64,000 nucleotides of DNA from Rhizobium sp. ASV8 (GCF_016429255.1 NZ_JAELUG010000007.1:31597-95596); one strand, 5' to 3'. Positions 25,973-36,110 are shown, counted from the stretch's first letter. Notes: generated by a model not told the origin, from the letters alone. Numbers and translations are program-made.

Positions 25973-26066
25973 CGATGGCGCGTTTCTTGGGGGTACACGT
26001 GAAGGCGACAGGGCCAACAAAGCCAAGTTCGACGGAGTCATAGGTAACCTCGATCTCGTCCAGTGA
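25734..26066 (+). pseudogene. Small duplicated gene, copy 1, nonsense codon at 45
   Basis: ATG at 25734 follows GGAGAAGG. The frame reads MKSWIIPVLAIEVLAADDVK and continues to a TAG at 25866-25868. Reading through gives 110 codons to a TGA at 26064. The second copy has a proline codon at the position of this TAG, showing that the stop is a mutation. Codons before and after the stop stay in one frame, so decay is recent. I do not recognise the family; a short secreted or exported protein is possible from the hydrophobic start. Confidence 0.6.
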
Positions 26067-26345
26067 ATTCTCGCTCCGGCCGTGTCAATCGCGCAAGCCG
26101 CAGCCTCCGGCAAGGCGGGACATCTTCATGGGATGAACGGAGGACTTGCAACGAGCGAAACCATCCATGGCGTCGCACAGGTGGATGATTTGTCTCTAAT
26201 TCCATCCAAGGCGTGATCTCGATGGCGCGCTGATCAGTTGAGGGAGCACACCCAATGCGAGATCAAGCGCTACATGCCAGCTGTGTGAACTCGCATTCTG
26301 AAAACCAGATTAATGACGCTCCACCATCACTTGGGATCAAGAAAC

Positions 26346-26714
26346 ATGACATCAATGAGATTTACTGCGCTCATCAGCGCTCTGGCGATCACCTTCACCA
26401 CCGGTGCAGCGTCTGCGGCCCAATTCGGGGCGATTGCCTATTCCAAAAGCTCGGGCTCTTACGGCTCTTCCCATAACTATTCGACCCGGGCGGATGCAGA
26501 GGATGAAGCTTTGTCAGGATGCTCCTCATACGCTGATGATTGCCGGGTCGTGGTTTACTTCCGCAATGCGTGCGGGGCGCTCGCTACCGGCGACAACCAT
26601 GGCTACGGCTATGGCTGGAGCGAAAGACGCGCCCGGGCCCAATATACCGCGCTTTCGAACTGTGCTGCAAACGATAGTGGTTGTCATATCGTGAGCTGGA
26701 CCTGTTCGAAATAG
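26346..26714 (+). CDS. DUF4189 family secreted protein
   Basis: The 122-residue precursor has a signal peptide ending TTGAASAAQFG. The mature domain is the DUF4189 pattern: an AIAYS start, a Tyr/Ser-rich stretch, repeats of AEDEALSGCSSYADDCRVVVYFRNACGAL, and a closing CHIVSWTC. Paired cysteines suggest disulfides outside the cytoplasm. The family is common in alphaproteobacteria and in rhizobial secretomes with no established activity. I chose the ATG at 26346; MRFTAL nine bases later is also possible. Confidence 0.88.
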   Translation: MTSMRFTALISALAITFTTGAASAAQFGAIAYSKSSGSYGSSHNYSTRADAEDEALSGCSSYADDCRVVVYFRNACGALATGDNHGYGYGWSERRARAQYTALSNCAANDSGCHIVSWTCSK

Positions 26715-27151
26715 ATCCGCCTTACCTGTGAGCGTGGCAACTCTGGCGGAAAGGGGTAACTCTTTCCGCTTTCGCTTGTTCATCTCGTCCAGGAGGGGCA
26801 TGTGCGACTTTGCAGGATCTCAGTCCAACCGCATTCGGACCTCGGCCTAGCGCTGAGCTATGTGGATCCACCGTGGGACTATCCATGTTCTCGGGCTAAA
26901 ATTAAGTTGCGGATCTGATGAGGAAGTCGAGAAAAACGGAGGGGCGGTTTAATTCCCATCAATGCCACCCAATAGGCCGCCTATCTCTCGACTCATACCG
27001 CTGAAAGAAGCTGGCGCGTATAGGGATGTTGCAGATGCTCGCCCCGCCGCTGATGGCGATCACGGCCAGCATTGCCGCAAACGGCGTTGTGCTACAGCCC
27101 GAAGATGGCTTAGCCGCCCGGTCCGATTGGGCGGTTTTTGATGTTGTCTGT
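26715..27151. other. Intergenic, no supported gene
   Basis: No frame on either strand looks genuine. A minus-strand frame from 27336 to 26959 ends in a hydrophobic stretch but has Arg/Cys-rich out-of-frame composition and no ribosome site, so I left it out. Confidence 0.35.
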
Positions 27152-27632
27152 CTATTCCGAAACGTGCCTCTCAAAATGTTTAGGTCTGCGTGACGCAGAA
27201 TACCAAGAGGTGACGCTCGCAGCCACGGGCCCGGCCAGATACGCCTCGAATGGTGCCTGATGCCGCGAAACTTCGAACAAAGGCGGCATATGTCCGGAAA
27301 GATCCCAGTAGGCCCATATCGGCAGCGCAATGCCATCGATCAGGGAATGGAGCGGCCACATGAACAGGATCTCACCGATTGCGATCAAGACGCTGGCCGG
27401 AAAAAGGTTGGCAAAGAGAAAGAGCCAGCAAAACAGACCTGGCCCAAAGACGACGAGCTCGAGGCGCTGTTGGGCAGTCTGCGAAGGTCAACCGAAGTCC
27501 ACGGCTCCACGCACGATGAACTCGCAATAGAGCAGAAACACCGTTGTGCCGATGTAGAAGGTGTGGAGAGACGCGCGGATAGGCGACAAGATCCGCAGGG
27601 CACCCTTTCAGCAAAGGCCAGTGCTCACTCAT
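27152..27632 (-). pseudogene. Membrane protein relic with a frameshift and a stop
   Basis: Starting at ATG 27632 the frame reads MSEHWPLLKG, then shifts by one frame to LRILSPIRASLHTFYIGTT and FLLYCEFIVRGAVDFG, meets a TGA near 27490, and continues in frame as LELVVFGPGLFCWLFLFANL, IAIGEILFMWPLHSLIDGIA and further to a TAG at 27152. The joined product would be about 160 residues with three hydrophobic segments. I do not recognise the family. The two lesions and consistent downstream coding signal support a recently dead gene. Confidence 0.6.
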
Positions 27633-27848
27633 CTATCCCGACCCATGTCGTCTGTAACGCCGAATGCATCGCCAATGAGACTTAGATTGATTGCGGCTGG
27701 TTAAAAAACTCACCGCCCTCGGAATGGTTGCGGTTATCCTGTAGAGATTGACGGTGTTCTCGGTCGGAAGATAAGATTACCTCCGCGAAAAAAGACAAGC
27801 GAGTATTGATGCAGCAATAAATGAGGTCCAATCGAGCGCTGAGGTAAA

Positions 27849-28658
27849 ATGGAAATCGCTTTTGGAATAGCATTTCTTTCTCTTTTCAGCATAAGCGCGC
27901 TCGCCGGACTTGCTCTGCGACAGAGATTGCCGGACGAGCATTTTTCGAAAGAAAACATGGAAGCTGTCCGCCTTGTCACCAGCCTCCTTGTTACCTTCGC
28001 GGCTCTGATCTTAAGTCTCCAACTTTCCAATGCAAGATCTTCGTTTGATACGGCCAACTCCGATCGATCGACTTATGCGGCTCGACTGACGAATCTCGAC
28101 CAGTGCTTACGGGATCTCGGGAGTTCCCTGAGCCCTGCGAGATTGCAGCTACATCAATACACCGCCGCAGTCATCGCGAGTACTTGGCCGACCGAAACCA
28201 AGCCAAGCGTTGAAGGGATGCCAGACACAACTCATATGGCATTGCGCGGGGAAGATCCAGCTTTAGCGAGGCTATTCGACGAGGTTGGATTGGCAATTGC
28301 TTCATATAACCCAAGTGAAGGTCGGGATGCAGTCGTCTCAAGAAGGTGCCAGACTTCATTCGACATGGCGGAGCAAGCGCGATGGGCCGTAATCGAAGAC
28401 ACACATGCCCGTTCGGGAATCTTCTTCATCCTCATCATAGCGTTTTGGCTAAGTTTGGTATTCTTGAGCTTCGGCCTTCAAATTCCCCTTAAGCGGATGA
28501 CTGTAGTTGTTCTGGCGATTGGTGTTGTCTCTATTTCCAGCGTCATGTTCGTAATTGTTGATCTTGATCTGCCATATCGAGGAATTTTCAGTATTTCGAG
28601 CTCATCAATGCGAGATGCTTTGGCGGACATGAACGGTGCTAGTTCAAGCCATCGTTGA
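27849..28658 (+). CDS. DUF4239 membrane protein (bestrophin-like)
   Basis: The protein is 269 residues. It has two hydrophobic helices near the start (residues 3-20 and 45-62), a soluble central region with ARLTNLDQCLRDLG, and two helices near residues 185-230. The closing FVIVDLDLPYRGIFSISSSSMRDAL is the DUF4239 signature. These proteins resemble bestrophin channels in topology and are of unknown function. The ATG follows GAGGTAAA. It stands alone between decayed regions, and its lower GC than the apiose locus suggests separate acquisition. Confidence 0.82.
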   Translation: MEIAFGIAFLSLFSISALAGLALRQRLPDEHFSKENMEAVRLVTSLLVTFAALILSLQLSNARSSFDTANSDRSTYAARLTNLDQCLRDLGSSLSPARLQLHQYTAAVIASTWPTETKPSVEGMPDTTHMALRGEDPALARLFDEVGLAIASYNPSEGRDAVVSRRCQTSFDMAEQARWAVIEDTHARSGIFFILIIAFWLSLVFLSFGLQIPLKRMTVVVLAIGVVSISSVMFVIVDLDLPYRGIFSISSSSMRDALADMNGASSSHR

Positions 28659-29491
28659 TGTTATCGGGCCGGTCGGAATGCATGGACGTATCGGTTAAAT
28701 TGACGCGTCAATACTACTCGCCACCGCTAAAATCTCACCCCGTCCACGGCTATAGGACCTATGCCCTGTGTATTCAGACCTTAGTCTGACCTGTCGTCAC
28801 AAGTGGCTTCTTGGTCCCGACATTTTGCGAACGAAAATCAGCTCCTCTTCGTTCGAGCGCCATCTCGATCAAGGATGATATCTAGGTGCACCGTCTATGC
28901 GATGGCCCCCTTCGAACAGCACTGATCCGGCCTGTTATTCTTGGGTCGGTCCAAAGGCTGGAGAAGACGTCGTTGCGTCGAGCCTGGATCTGATCGCTAA
29001 AATGCGACCGGCTGTTGACACCATTGGCCAAGGCACGGGCTGCTACCACATTGCGTTCGATCAACAACGAGAAACCTTAAATGCGACAAGCACATAAAGT
29101 GGTTGGCGGCTAAGGCGAACCACTGAATGATCTCGCGGAAAATCGTATGGCCTTGATCATCGCAAACCATCCGCCGGCGGTCATTCTCGGGACGCATATG
29201 GGCGAGGCTGCTCGCCCTTTCCCGGGCTTGCGGGATGTGGATTTCATGAGGCTGATTGACGATCTTTTGCTGACGGCGGAAACCCGGTGTGCCCATCTCA
29301 TCAAGGTCATCCCGTTTGTAAGACCTCATGCCGTCAAAACAGCAACCGTCCTGGTGCAGTGATCCGCTAAGCTGCTCGCGATGCTGGTGTCTGAGGCTAT
29401 CTGAGTGCAAATGGGGCCCTTGATTATTCTCCGTGAAACAGCGAGACAAAATCGTTGCGATACGAAACTCATCATTTCTCTGGATGCCCCC
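28659..29491. other. Long intergenic stretch without a supported gene
   Basis: About 830 bases. Frames on both strands are short or have unlikely composition. The best open frame (minus, 29449-28997) is rich in His, Cys and Arg and lacks a ribosome site. Old, decayed coding DNA is likely but cannot be named. Confidence 0.35.
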
Positions 29492-29800
29492 ATGTTCAAG
29501 AATCTTGCTATAGCGGCCACTGCACTCGTGCTGATCACATCGGCAACGCCATCGTTCTCACAAAGTATTGAGATCGGTCCTGGTGGTGTGCGCGTCAATC
29601 CCGGCATGGAGCCGCCGCCCGTCGACATGGGTATCAGCGAACGACAGGCCATTCGCATCGCCCGGGATGAAGGCGTGCGCGAAGTCGATGACGTCGCCCG
29701 CAGGCGAAATGTGTTCATCGTCGAAGGTTCAGATCGAGATGGCGACGACATAAAGGTTGTGATCGATCGGCGAACGGGTGAAGTGCTCTCGGTTGAGTAA
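29492..29800 (+). CDS. Small secreted PepSY-like protein
   Basis: The 102-residue precursor begins MFKNLAIAATALVLITSA and is cut near ATPSFSQ. The mature part has a Gly/Pro-rich linker (IGPGGVRVNPGMEPPPVDMG), then a PepSY-like module in which the helix ISERQAIRIARDEG is followed by strands ending in KVVIDRRTGEVLSVE. PepSY domains often inhibit proteases or bind metal/heme regulators in the periplasm. I chose the internal ATG because it starts the signal peptide; upstream in-frame codons encode non-signal sequence. Confidence 0.75.
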   Translation: MFKNLAIAATALVLITSATPSFSQSIEIGPGGVRVNPGMEPPPVDMGISERQAIRIARDEGVREVDDVARRRNVFIVEGSDRDGDDIKVVIDRRTGEVLSVE

Positions 29801-30261
29801 GTACTGCCGGCGGACAATGTCGAGCCGTTTTGGAGTGCAATTCCACCGATTCTGCCTCAGCCAGACTTCTGTGCCTCGGCCGGCTTTGGTCCAGCGGATT
29901 TATGGGGCGCAGGTTCTGAGCCCTTTCCGCAGCGAGATATAACCTGTGTGCAATCCGGCTAAAGGTACGTGGCAAATTCGCTGCGCGAAGCCACTTGGAG
30001 CGTCGTTTCTCGCCACAACCGCCGGGCGGGCTGGGTTGGTCAAGGCATATTGCCGGCGGTCAGGCGCGGTAGGTTCTAAGGCGCGACTGAGTTGCCGCCT
30101 GATAGCGATGGGCTCCTGCGCTCGAATGCGAGAGGATGTCGTCTTCTGACATTTCATCCGTCCTGGAACCAGCTCCGAACGCGCCGAACCGTATCGCAAG
30201 GGATGAAAACGGGAATCCCACAAGCTCATCGAAATGGCGCTTTAGGGAAGAGATGACGGGT
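29801..30261. other. Intergenic, convergent gap
   Basis: About 460 bases between convergent genes. No supported coding frame or clear terminator was found. Confidence 0.35.
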
Positions 30262-31266
30262 TCAGCGAGTGATGTCGAGATGCTCGATGCGGTCATCGGC
30301 AATTCCATACTTGGATTCGCTATGCATTCTCAAATAATAGCGAAGTTCCTCGATGTAGTATCCTTGACTTTTCGAATCGGAACTTTCGCACGCCAGGGGC
30401 CATGCGCGGCCGGTAAAAGATGAATGGACCACGCTGGCGTCAACCTGTTGACCGATTTTGCAGGAGGTTCTCAACGCGCCACCTCGTGCTGAAGTATCAA
30501 TCTCGAATGAAAAGGAGCCTCCGGCGGTCCATGTCGATGCCTCCAGAGCGATCGCCGTCGTGGTCGTTATCCTCTGGTCTCCCGAAGGCTCTGTGTATCC
30601 CCGCGCATTATTTCTGGATTTCAACTGTACCAGACCCATCAATTCGCGATCCATGGTGAAATTCCTGTAGTCTTCCCGAACGTGGGTCGTTCCACCCTTA
30701 TGCGGTTTAATCGTGAGCGTTGTCTCTCCGCCCGGTTTCGAGCCGTCTTTCGCTTTCATTGTGATTCTGGCTTCGGATACGACCGGGGCGTCAGGCAGCA
30801 TCGACCGAAGCTTTTCTGCGGCTGTCTGGACATTCGCTGGGAGGGACACATCATCCAGTTCCGGGCCGTCGCGATAGCCTGGTCTGTGAATCTCATCTGT
30901 AATTGACTGAAATGATGCGCGTGCCTGGCTGGAAATCGTGTCGCCGGGATGCTCGGCGCATCCGCTAAATGAGCGCCGATGGAGCTCCTTGACTTCCGTC
31001 TGGCCGAATTCGTTTCGGAAAATGTTGGAACCGGACATGACTGACATCTCGATCAGGACGGAGCCCCATCGGATTACTGCTTCGTTGTTGGTGCGCATCG
31101 CATCCACCAGGACCTGACATTTAGATTCAGGTGTCATCGTGGCAAGGAGCGCTTTCGTGGACTCGTCGGGAGACTCCGTCAACAGTCGGTTCGCTGCGTA
31201 GGTGTTCCCGATTGCCGTCGCAGAAGCAACTGCGGCGAGCACTCCAAATGAAGCTAGTTTTGCCAT
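30262..31266 (-). CDS. Secreted hypothetical protein
   Basis: The 334-residue precursor starts MAKLASFGVLAAVASATAIG with a signal peptide ending at NTYAA. After the ATG at 31266 the protein has an alpha-helical N-terminal part with CQVLVDAMRTNNEAV and CAEHPGD (two cysteines). The C-terminal beta-rich domain is rich in Thr and Ser (TTLTIKPHKGGTTHVRED, ITTTTAIALEASTW), also with two Cys. No family comes to mind. Regular codon use and the signal peptide make it a real exported protein, alone on its strand. Confidence 0.7.
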   Translation of the reverse strand: MAKLASFGVLAAVASATAIGNTYAANRLLTESPDESTKALLATMTPESKCQVLVDAMRTNNEAVIRWGSVLIEMSVMSGSNIFRNEFGQTEVKELHRRSFSGCAEHPGDTISSQARASFQSITDEIHRPGYRDGPELDDVSLPANVQTAAEKLRSMLPDAPVVSEARITMKAKDGSKPGGETTLTIKPHKGGTTHVREDYRNFTMDRELMGLVQLKSRNNARGYTEPSGDQRITTTTAIALEASTWTAGGSFSFEIDTSARGGALRTSCKIGQQVDASVVHSSFTGRAWPLACESSDSKSQGYYIEELRYYLRMHSESKYGIADDRIEHLDITR

Positions 31267-32104
31267 TCTTGCATTGTTCCTGTTTTCCTGCTGCAACTAT
31301 TCCTGCACTCTGTCATACCGCCCCCAAAGGCCGTTACCACTGTCCGTAGCGGCTAGGTAGCCGACGTGACATCGGCCCCTGGGTTGGCAGTGCAGAGCGG
31401 CAGACGCCTGGCGTGTCCACAGCCGAGAGACGGAAACAAGCCGAGCCAGGCCCACGCCATCAGACGCGTGGCTACCGTGTTTCCCACCATGTTTTCAATC
31501 GCGAAGCGGAAAGCGTTTGTCATCGGTTGTGGATAGGACCAGCTAGAGCATCTGGTCAACTCAAAGTTTAAAGCCGGCGGTTTCGCCTGCTGTTTCCACC
31601 GAAGCCATTGATCATGACAGTGTCGTCAGAAATTGGGCTCCTTGTACGCGGTACAGTGACGTCCGCTCGAGGCGCGAAGTGCCTCGGCAATTGTCGAGGA
31701 GCCTGCGACCGAGTGCTTTTGCGACAACAGCGTGACCCTGTTGATTTGCGCGTTGCTTCAACCCAGCTTTGCCTTTCGTGATGAGCCGGCTACCTAGCCG
31801 AGCTGATGGGCTTTCAATGTGTCAGATACGGTCGAACGGGTCAGCGCGAAGTTGCAATGGCGACCAAAACGCCGATAGGCTCAATATTCTCTCTATTTCC
31901 GAGTATTATAGGGGTTATATGGTAATGTAAATTTGTGTAAATTCTTCAATTTGGGTTATATAAATAATACTTGTGATAGAAAAAGTCTGTGATATCGCGA
32001 ATTTAAATTCAGGCGCAATCAAATATACGAATCGTATAATCATAAACACCGATTTGTATTTAAGATTGCCTCGTGCTAAGACATGGGTATGCTTGGAGGG
32101 TGGG
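31267..32104. other. Intergenic, with AT-rich upstream region of the FecR gene
   Basis: The left two thirds (31267-31870) hold no supported gene. The right part (about 31880-32090) is markedly AT-rich against the background, with stretches such as GGGTTATATAAATAATAC. This is characteristic of a promoter or of horizontally acquired, H-NS/MvaT-like-silenced DNA. It precedes the FecR-domain gene. Confidence 0.45.
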
Positions 32105-33052
32105 ATGTTGTATCTGCGTCACGCCGTGACCATTGTGTTGAGCTCCATACTGCTCGCACCGTTGTCTTCGAAAGCCGCCGAGAAGGTCGGCCAGGCGGTG
32201 TTGATTAAAACCGAAGTTACGGGCGCCGGCGGTCCGCTGGCAGTCGATGATCCCGTTCACCGTGACGAGCAGATTCGTACCTCCCTTTCGGGCCTTGGGC
32301 AGTTCACATTTCGAGACGGCACGAAATTGGCTGTCGGAGCCGGATCGTCTGTTGTCATCGACAAGTTCGTTTTCGATGACTCGGGCTCAGTCAAGAAGCT
32401 CGCCATAAAGGCCGCAAAGGGCACGTTCCGCTGGGTGAGCGGAAACTCCAACTCTTCAGCGTATCAAATCGTGACGCCCGCCGGAACGATCGGGGTGCGC
32501 GGGACCGTGTTTGACTTTTATGTCGCTGCCAACGGCACAACGGCGGTCGTTCTTTTGAGCGGCGCTGCGCAATTTTGCGGCGCGGGTGGCTGCAGACAAC
32601 TGAAGCAGCAATGCGACTGCGTTGTTGCCAGACGCAACGGCCAAATAAGCGATCCTCGCCGTGTCGACCGCGATGTTCTCAAGATGCTCGGCAACCAGAG
32701 AGCTTTGCCGTTTCTGTCCGGGGATCAACAACTTTCGGGTCGCATGGGTTTTGGCGGCAGCTGCGGTCTGTCGACGGCGATGAAAGATCGGCCCAACGGG
32801 ATATCTCCACGCAGCGCTCCGGCAAACAATCCTGCTCCGGCACAACACGATACGCCTGGCGTACCTGGTAGTACGCCGGAATCGCCACGCGCCGATGCGC
32901 CCGCTGCTCCGCAGACAACGCCCAGCACGCCGAATGTCCCAGATCCGACAAGCACACCCGACAAACCGGACAGGTATCACGATCATGATCATCGCAGCGG
33001 CGACCAAGACGGCGATCATGGCGACGACGATGGCGGGCACCATCATCGCTAG
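32105..33052 (+). CDS. FecR-domain protein with a Pro-rich, Asp/His-rich tail
   Basis: The 315-residue precursor starts at ATG 32105 after GGAGGG. The signal peptide ends at LLAPLSSKAAEK. Residues 25-150 form a FecR domain with IRTSLSGLGQFTFRDGTKLA, KLAIKAAKGTFRWVSG and the hallmark TPAGTIGVRGTVFDF. A Cys-rich patch (CGAGGCRQLKQQCDC) follows, then a Pro/Thr-rich linker. The last 28 residues are Asp/His-rich (RYHDHDHRSGDQDGDHGDDD), likely metal-binding. FecR proteins of this kind are periplasmic partners of CHASE2 cyclases, and one is encoded convergently next door. Confidence 0.85.
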   Translation: MLYLRHAVTIVLSSILLAPLSSKAAEKVGQAVLIKTEVTGAGGPLAVDDPVHRDEQIRTSLSGLGQFTFRDGTKLAVGAGSSVVIDKFVFDDSGSVKKLAIKAAKGTFRWVSGNSNSSAYQIVTPAGTIGVRGTVFDFYVAANGTTAVVLLSGAAQFCGAGGCRQLKQQCDCVVARRNGQISDPRRVDRDVLKMLGNQRALPFLSGDQQLSGRMGFGGSCGLSTAMKDRPNGISPRSAPANNPAPAQHDTPGVPGSTPESPRADAPAAPQTTPSTPNVPDPTSTPDKPDRYHDHDHRSGDQDGDHGDDDGGHHHR

Positions 33053-33087
33053 CTTGCGGGCGTTTCGGGCAATGGCTGCAAACCCAG

Positions 33088-35259
33088 CTAGATGTCGACA
33101 GCCTTGTCTGCGGGCTCATCGGCGAAGTGTCTGGCTCGACGCGAAATCTGGCTATAAAACTCGAGCAACAGTCCTGTCGTCGCAATCTGGGCGTTAGATT
33201 TTGCAGCGCTGACAAGTTTTCGACTGCTCGCCGATCGTGTTCGCAGGGCAGCGACGAGCTGCCTGTGCACAGCCCGGAGTTCGACAAAATCAGCGGATTC
33301 TGCCAGGCGCGCATCACCGACCACAGCAAAGAGTTTGCTTCGCATACTCTTACCCTTTAGCGTCAGCGCTCCCGCCTCGAGCAGAGCGTAATCGGGAAGC
33401 AAGCTTGCTGTCGCTTCGGATATCAGAATGTCGAAATTGATGTCCTTGCAGGCAGATTCGATACGTGCGGCGATGTTCACGGCGTCGCCGACTGCGGTGT
33501 AGTTGAAGCGTGTCTCGGCCCCCATATTGCCGACGCATGCAAGCCCCGTATGGATGCCAATCCCAATTCCGACGCGCCGCGCGTCTCCGAAACCGAATGC
33601 ATCCTCGTCGTTCAGCCGGGCGAGCGTATCTCGCATGCCCAGGGCCGCATGCACGGCCTTGCCGGCATGATCGGAGACATCGACGGGAGCGTTCCAGAAG
33701 GCCATGATTGAGTCTCCGATGAATTTGTCGAGCGTGCCTTCATTGACGATGACATGGTGGCTTAACGCATCGAGAAGCGTGTTCAAAAACGCGACGACGG
33801 CGCTCGGGGTCATCTCCTCGCTGATCTGGGTGAAGTTTCGCACGTCGACGAACATGACGGTCAACTCGCGCTCGTCTCCTCCAAGGCGCAGGGCATCGGG
33901 CGTATGCTCGATGCGATGGAGCAGCGATGGTGAGAGATAGTGGCCGAAAGCCCGCCGCACGTCGCGCCGCTCCCGATCGATGACGAGAAAGCGGAACGCC
34001 GTCGCGGCAAAATGCGTGATCGATCCTGCGACGATCGGTGCCAGCGGGTCGAACAGAAGCCCGCCATAATGGAAGGCAAGCCAGGAGGCGATGAGGGCAA
34101 AAGAGGTAATCAGCAGGCCGCACGCAAGTGCGACGGCCGGATTGACGAAGGTGGTGAGGATCACCAGAAGGCCGCCCAACACCGCGATGGACAGGACTTC
34201 CAAACCGTTGGCCCAATCCGGCCGGGAAAGGAAACGGCCCGAAAGGATCTGCTCGACGATCTGCGCATGGATGGAGACACCCGGCACGTTTTCACCTAGG
34301 GCCGTTGTGCGGACATCCTGGAGCCCTGAAGCAGAGGTTCCGACGAAAACGATACTGCCTTCGATGGCGGCTCTGATGTCGGCGGCGATGTCTCCCGTCG
34401 CAAGTATCTTACTTGCAGAAATATACCGTTGCGTAGTGTCCCGGCTGACATAGAGCCAGAGCTCTCCTGCGGCCGTTACCGGTACCACGAAATTCCCGAT
34501 CTTGACCCGGGTTAGTGTATTGGGTGTATCCGACGCGGCGTCGAGCAGGTAGGTAGAGGCTCCCTGTGCGACACGGAGCGCTTCGAGCGCAAGACTGGGG
34601 TAAAGCTGCTTGCCGTCGCTGAGGAAAAGCGGAACCGTACGCACAACGGCCGATGATGCACCCGGATTGAGGCTGATATGCCCGAGGCCTGCGGCATTGG
34701 CTTCCAATTGCGGTTGCAGCGGCGTCGCCGCCCTGATCGCGGGCGGCGCGCCGAAGGGACTTTCGCCGGTATAGGCAAAGCCCACCTTCACCGGTGGCAA
34801 ATAGTTTCCCGCGTTGGACAGGCCGAAGCCCAGCACCACCGGCCTTCCCGATAGCGATCGGGCGAAAATCTCATCATTGTCTGGTAGTTTTCCCAGCAGT
34901 GAGGGATCAATGCCGGTAACATCGCGAACGACATTGCGAGGCGATAGGCGGTCGGGCTCGGCGAAGAGGATGTCGAAAGCGATAGCGGAGGCGCCCAAAT
35001 CGGATAGCCTGTTCACAAGCGTGGCAATCCTGTTTCTTGGCCAGGGCCATTGGCCGAATTCGTGTAGTGATGCTTCGTCTATATCGATGACCCGGACGGG
35101 TTGGTTCTCGAAGGTCCGGGGTACCAGGCGCTGATACTGGTCAAATGTCAAATCGCGGGCGAGCCTAAGCAACGGGGGATCGCTTACCCGCAGGATCGTC
35201 AATGCAGTGACGAAGGCCAGGCCGACAACGACGCCAATTTGCTGCGCACGCGTCACCAT
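33088..35259 (-). CDS. CHASE2-domain adenylate/guanylate cyclase
   Basis: The protein is 723 residues. A single N-terminal helix leads to a periplasmic CHASE2 domain (about residues 35-330, with QPVRVIDIDEASLHEFGQWPWPR and IVFVGTSASGLQDVRTT). Three helices follow (350-420), then a class III cyclase domain (450-640) with MFVDVRNFTQISEE, GTLDKFIGDSIMAFWNAP and ETRFNYTAVGDAVNIAARIE. Both metal-binding aspartates are present (MFVDVRNF and GDSIMAF). It makes a cyclic nucleotide in response to an extracytoplasmic signal. The stop lies 35 bases from the stop of the FecR gene, a convergent layout of a pair that usually works together. Confidence 0.93.
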   Translation of the reverse strand: MVTRAQQIGVVVGLAFVTALTILRVSDPPLLRLARDLTFDQYQRLVPRTFENQPVRVIDIDEASLHEFGQWPWPRNRIATLVNRLSDLGASAIAFDILFAEPDRLSPRNVVRDVTGIDPSLLGKLPDNDEIFARSLSGRPVVLGFGLSNAGNYLPPVKVGFAYTGESPFGAPPAIRAATPLQPQLEANAAGLGHISLNPGASSAVVRTVPLFLSDGKQLYPSLALEALRVAQGASTYLLDAASDTPNTLTRVKIGNFVVPVTAAGELWLYVSRDTTQRYISASKILATGDIAADIRAAIEGSIVFVGTSASGLQDVRTTALGENVPGVSIHAQIVEQILSGRFLSRPDWANGLEVLSIAVLGGLLVILTTFVNPAVALACGLLITSFALIASWLAFHYGGLLFDPLAPIVAGSITHFAATAFRFLVIDRERRDVRRAFGHYLSPSLLHRIEHTPDALRLGGDERELTVMFVDVRNFTQISEEMTPSAVVAFLNTLLDALSHHVIVNEGTLDKFIGDSIMAFWNAPVDVSDHAGKAVHAALGMRDTLARLNDEDAFGFGDARRVGIGIGIHTGLACVGNMGAETRFNYTAVGDAVNIAARIESACKDINFDILISEATASLLPDYALLEAGALTLKGKSMRSKLFAVVGDARLAESADFVELRAVHRQLVAALRTRSASSRKLVSAAKSNAQIATTGLLLEFYSQISRRARHFADEPADKAVDI

Positions 35260-35977
35260 TTGGTGTCAGCCCCCTTTGTCCTGTATCCCCGCCAATAGTA
35301 ACGATTCCAGGCAATACAAAAATCTATTGGTCTGCTGCTGCGACGGGAAAGAGTACGCTGCCTTGTTCGTGAGCGCGATGCAATGATCTAAATATCGAAG
35401 GGATAGGGAACAGAATATTTGCGCGGCGATATTCGGTTCTGCCGTACATCCTATTCGCCGATAGAAAACGCCTCCACCAGGCGAGTTTCAGCCGGCGATT
35501 CCCTTCGATTGATGTTTGAGGGCTGGCACTGGATTGACAGCGGCACGCCTTGCCGTTTTCGCATCGGGTGAACCATCTCGATACGGCGATGGTCCTCGTT
35601 CAATCCTGTTGGCGAGGAATTGGCTCGGTAGAATACGGCTAGGCTTCAGCGATCGTTGCGACCTCTCTTGCAGCCGGTTCTCCCCGTTGCCGGCAATGAT
35701 AGCCTCCCGGCTGATCCGGCTGTCGCCGATGACACCGCACTCGAGGCTTTCCATTCTGTCCGATCGTGATCGGAAGTCCGCCAATTGGCGGCGTTCATAC
35801 CGAGCACCCGCAAATTGGATCGATGAGGCCGCGAAGACGCAACATTCCACCTGTTGCTGGAGCCTCGACGATATCGCCGCACATCGTATCGGGGCCGATC
35901 ATCTCGCAATCCTTGTGCATATGAGCACAACATTTCTCTTCTCTCGTCCAACAAAGGGGGCGCCACCGGATAGCCCT
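35260..35977. other. Intergenic, no supported gene
   Basis: About 720 bases upstream of the cyclase. The open frames on both strands lack ribosome sites and are compositionally unlike the neighbours. Confidence 0.35.
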
Positions 35978-36110
35978 TTAGGCAAGTTCGTCAATAAAGA
36001 GGTAAAAAGTGGAAATTTTGCCATCTCTGGCGACAATGAAGTCTGTCCCTGCATAGATGGGCGGCGTTCTAGGGCTCCCGGACATGCCTGCCGGAAACGT
36101 GAGCCGATTG
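35978..36110 (-). pseudogene. NTF2/SnoaL-like C-terminal relic
   Basis: The minus-strand frame ends SPRTPPIYAGTDFIVARDGK and then ISTFYLFIDELA before a TAA. This matches the last two strands of SnoaL-like NTF2 proteins (GTDFIVVRDGRIxxLYxFLD). The N-terminal two thirds are missing and the upstream frame is unrelated. Confidence 0.5.

Noticed and set aside
28997..29449. Minus-strand frame of 150 codons in the 28.7-29.5 kb gap
   Set aside because: His/Cys/Arg-rich text without secondary-structure pattern, no ribosome site and no family; not supported as a gene.
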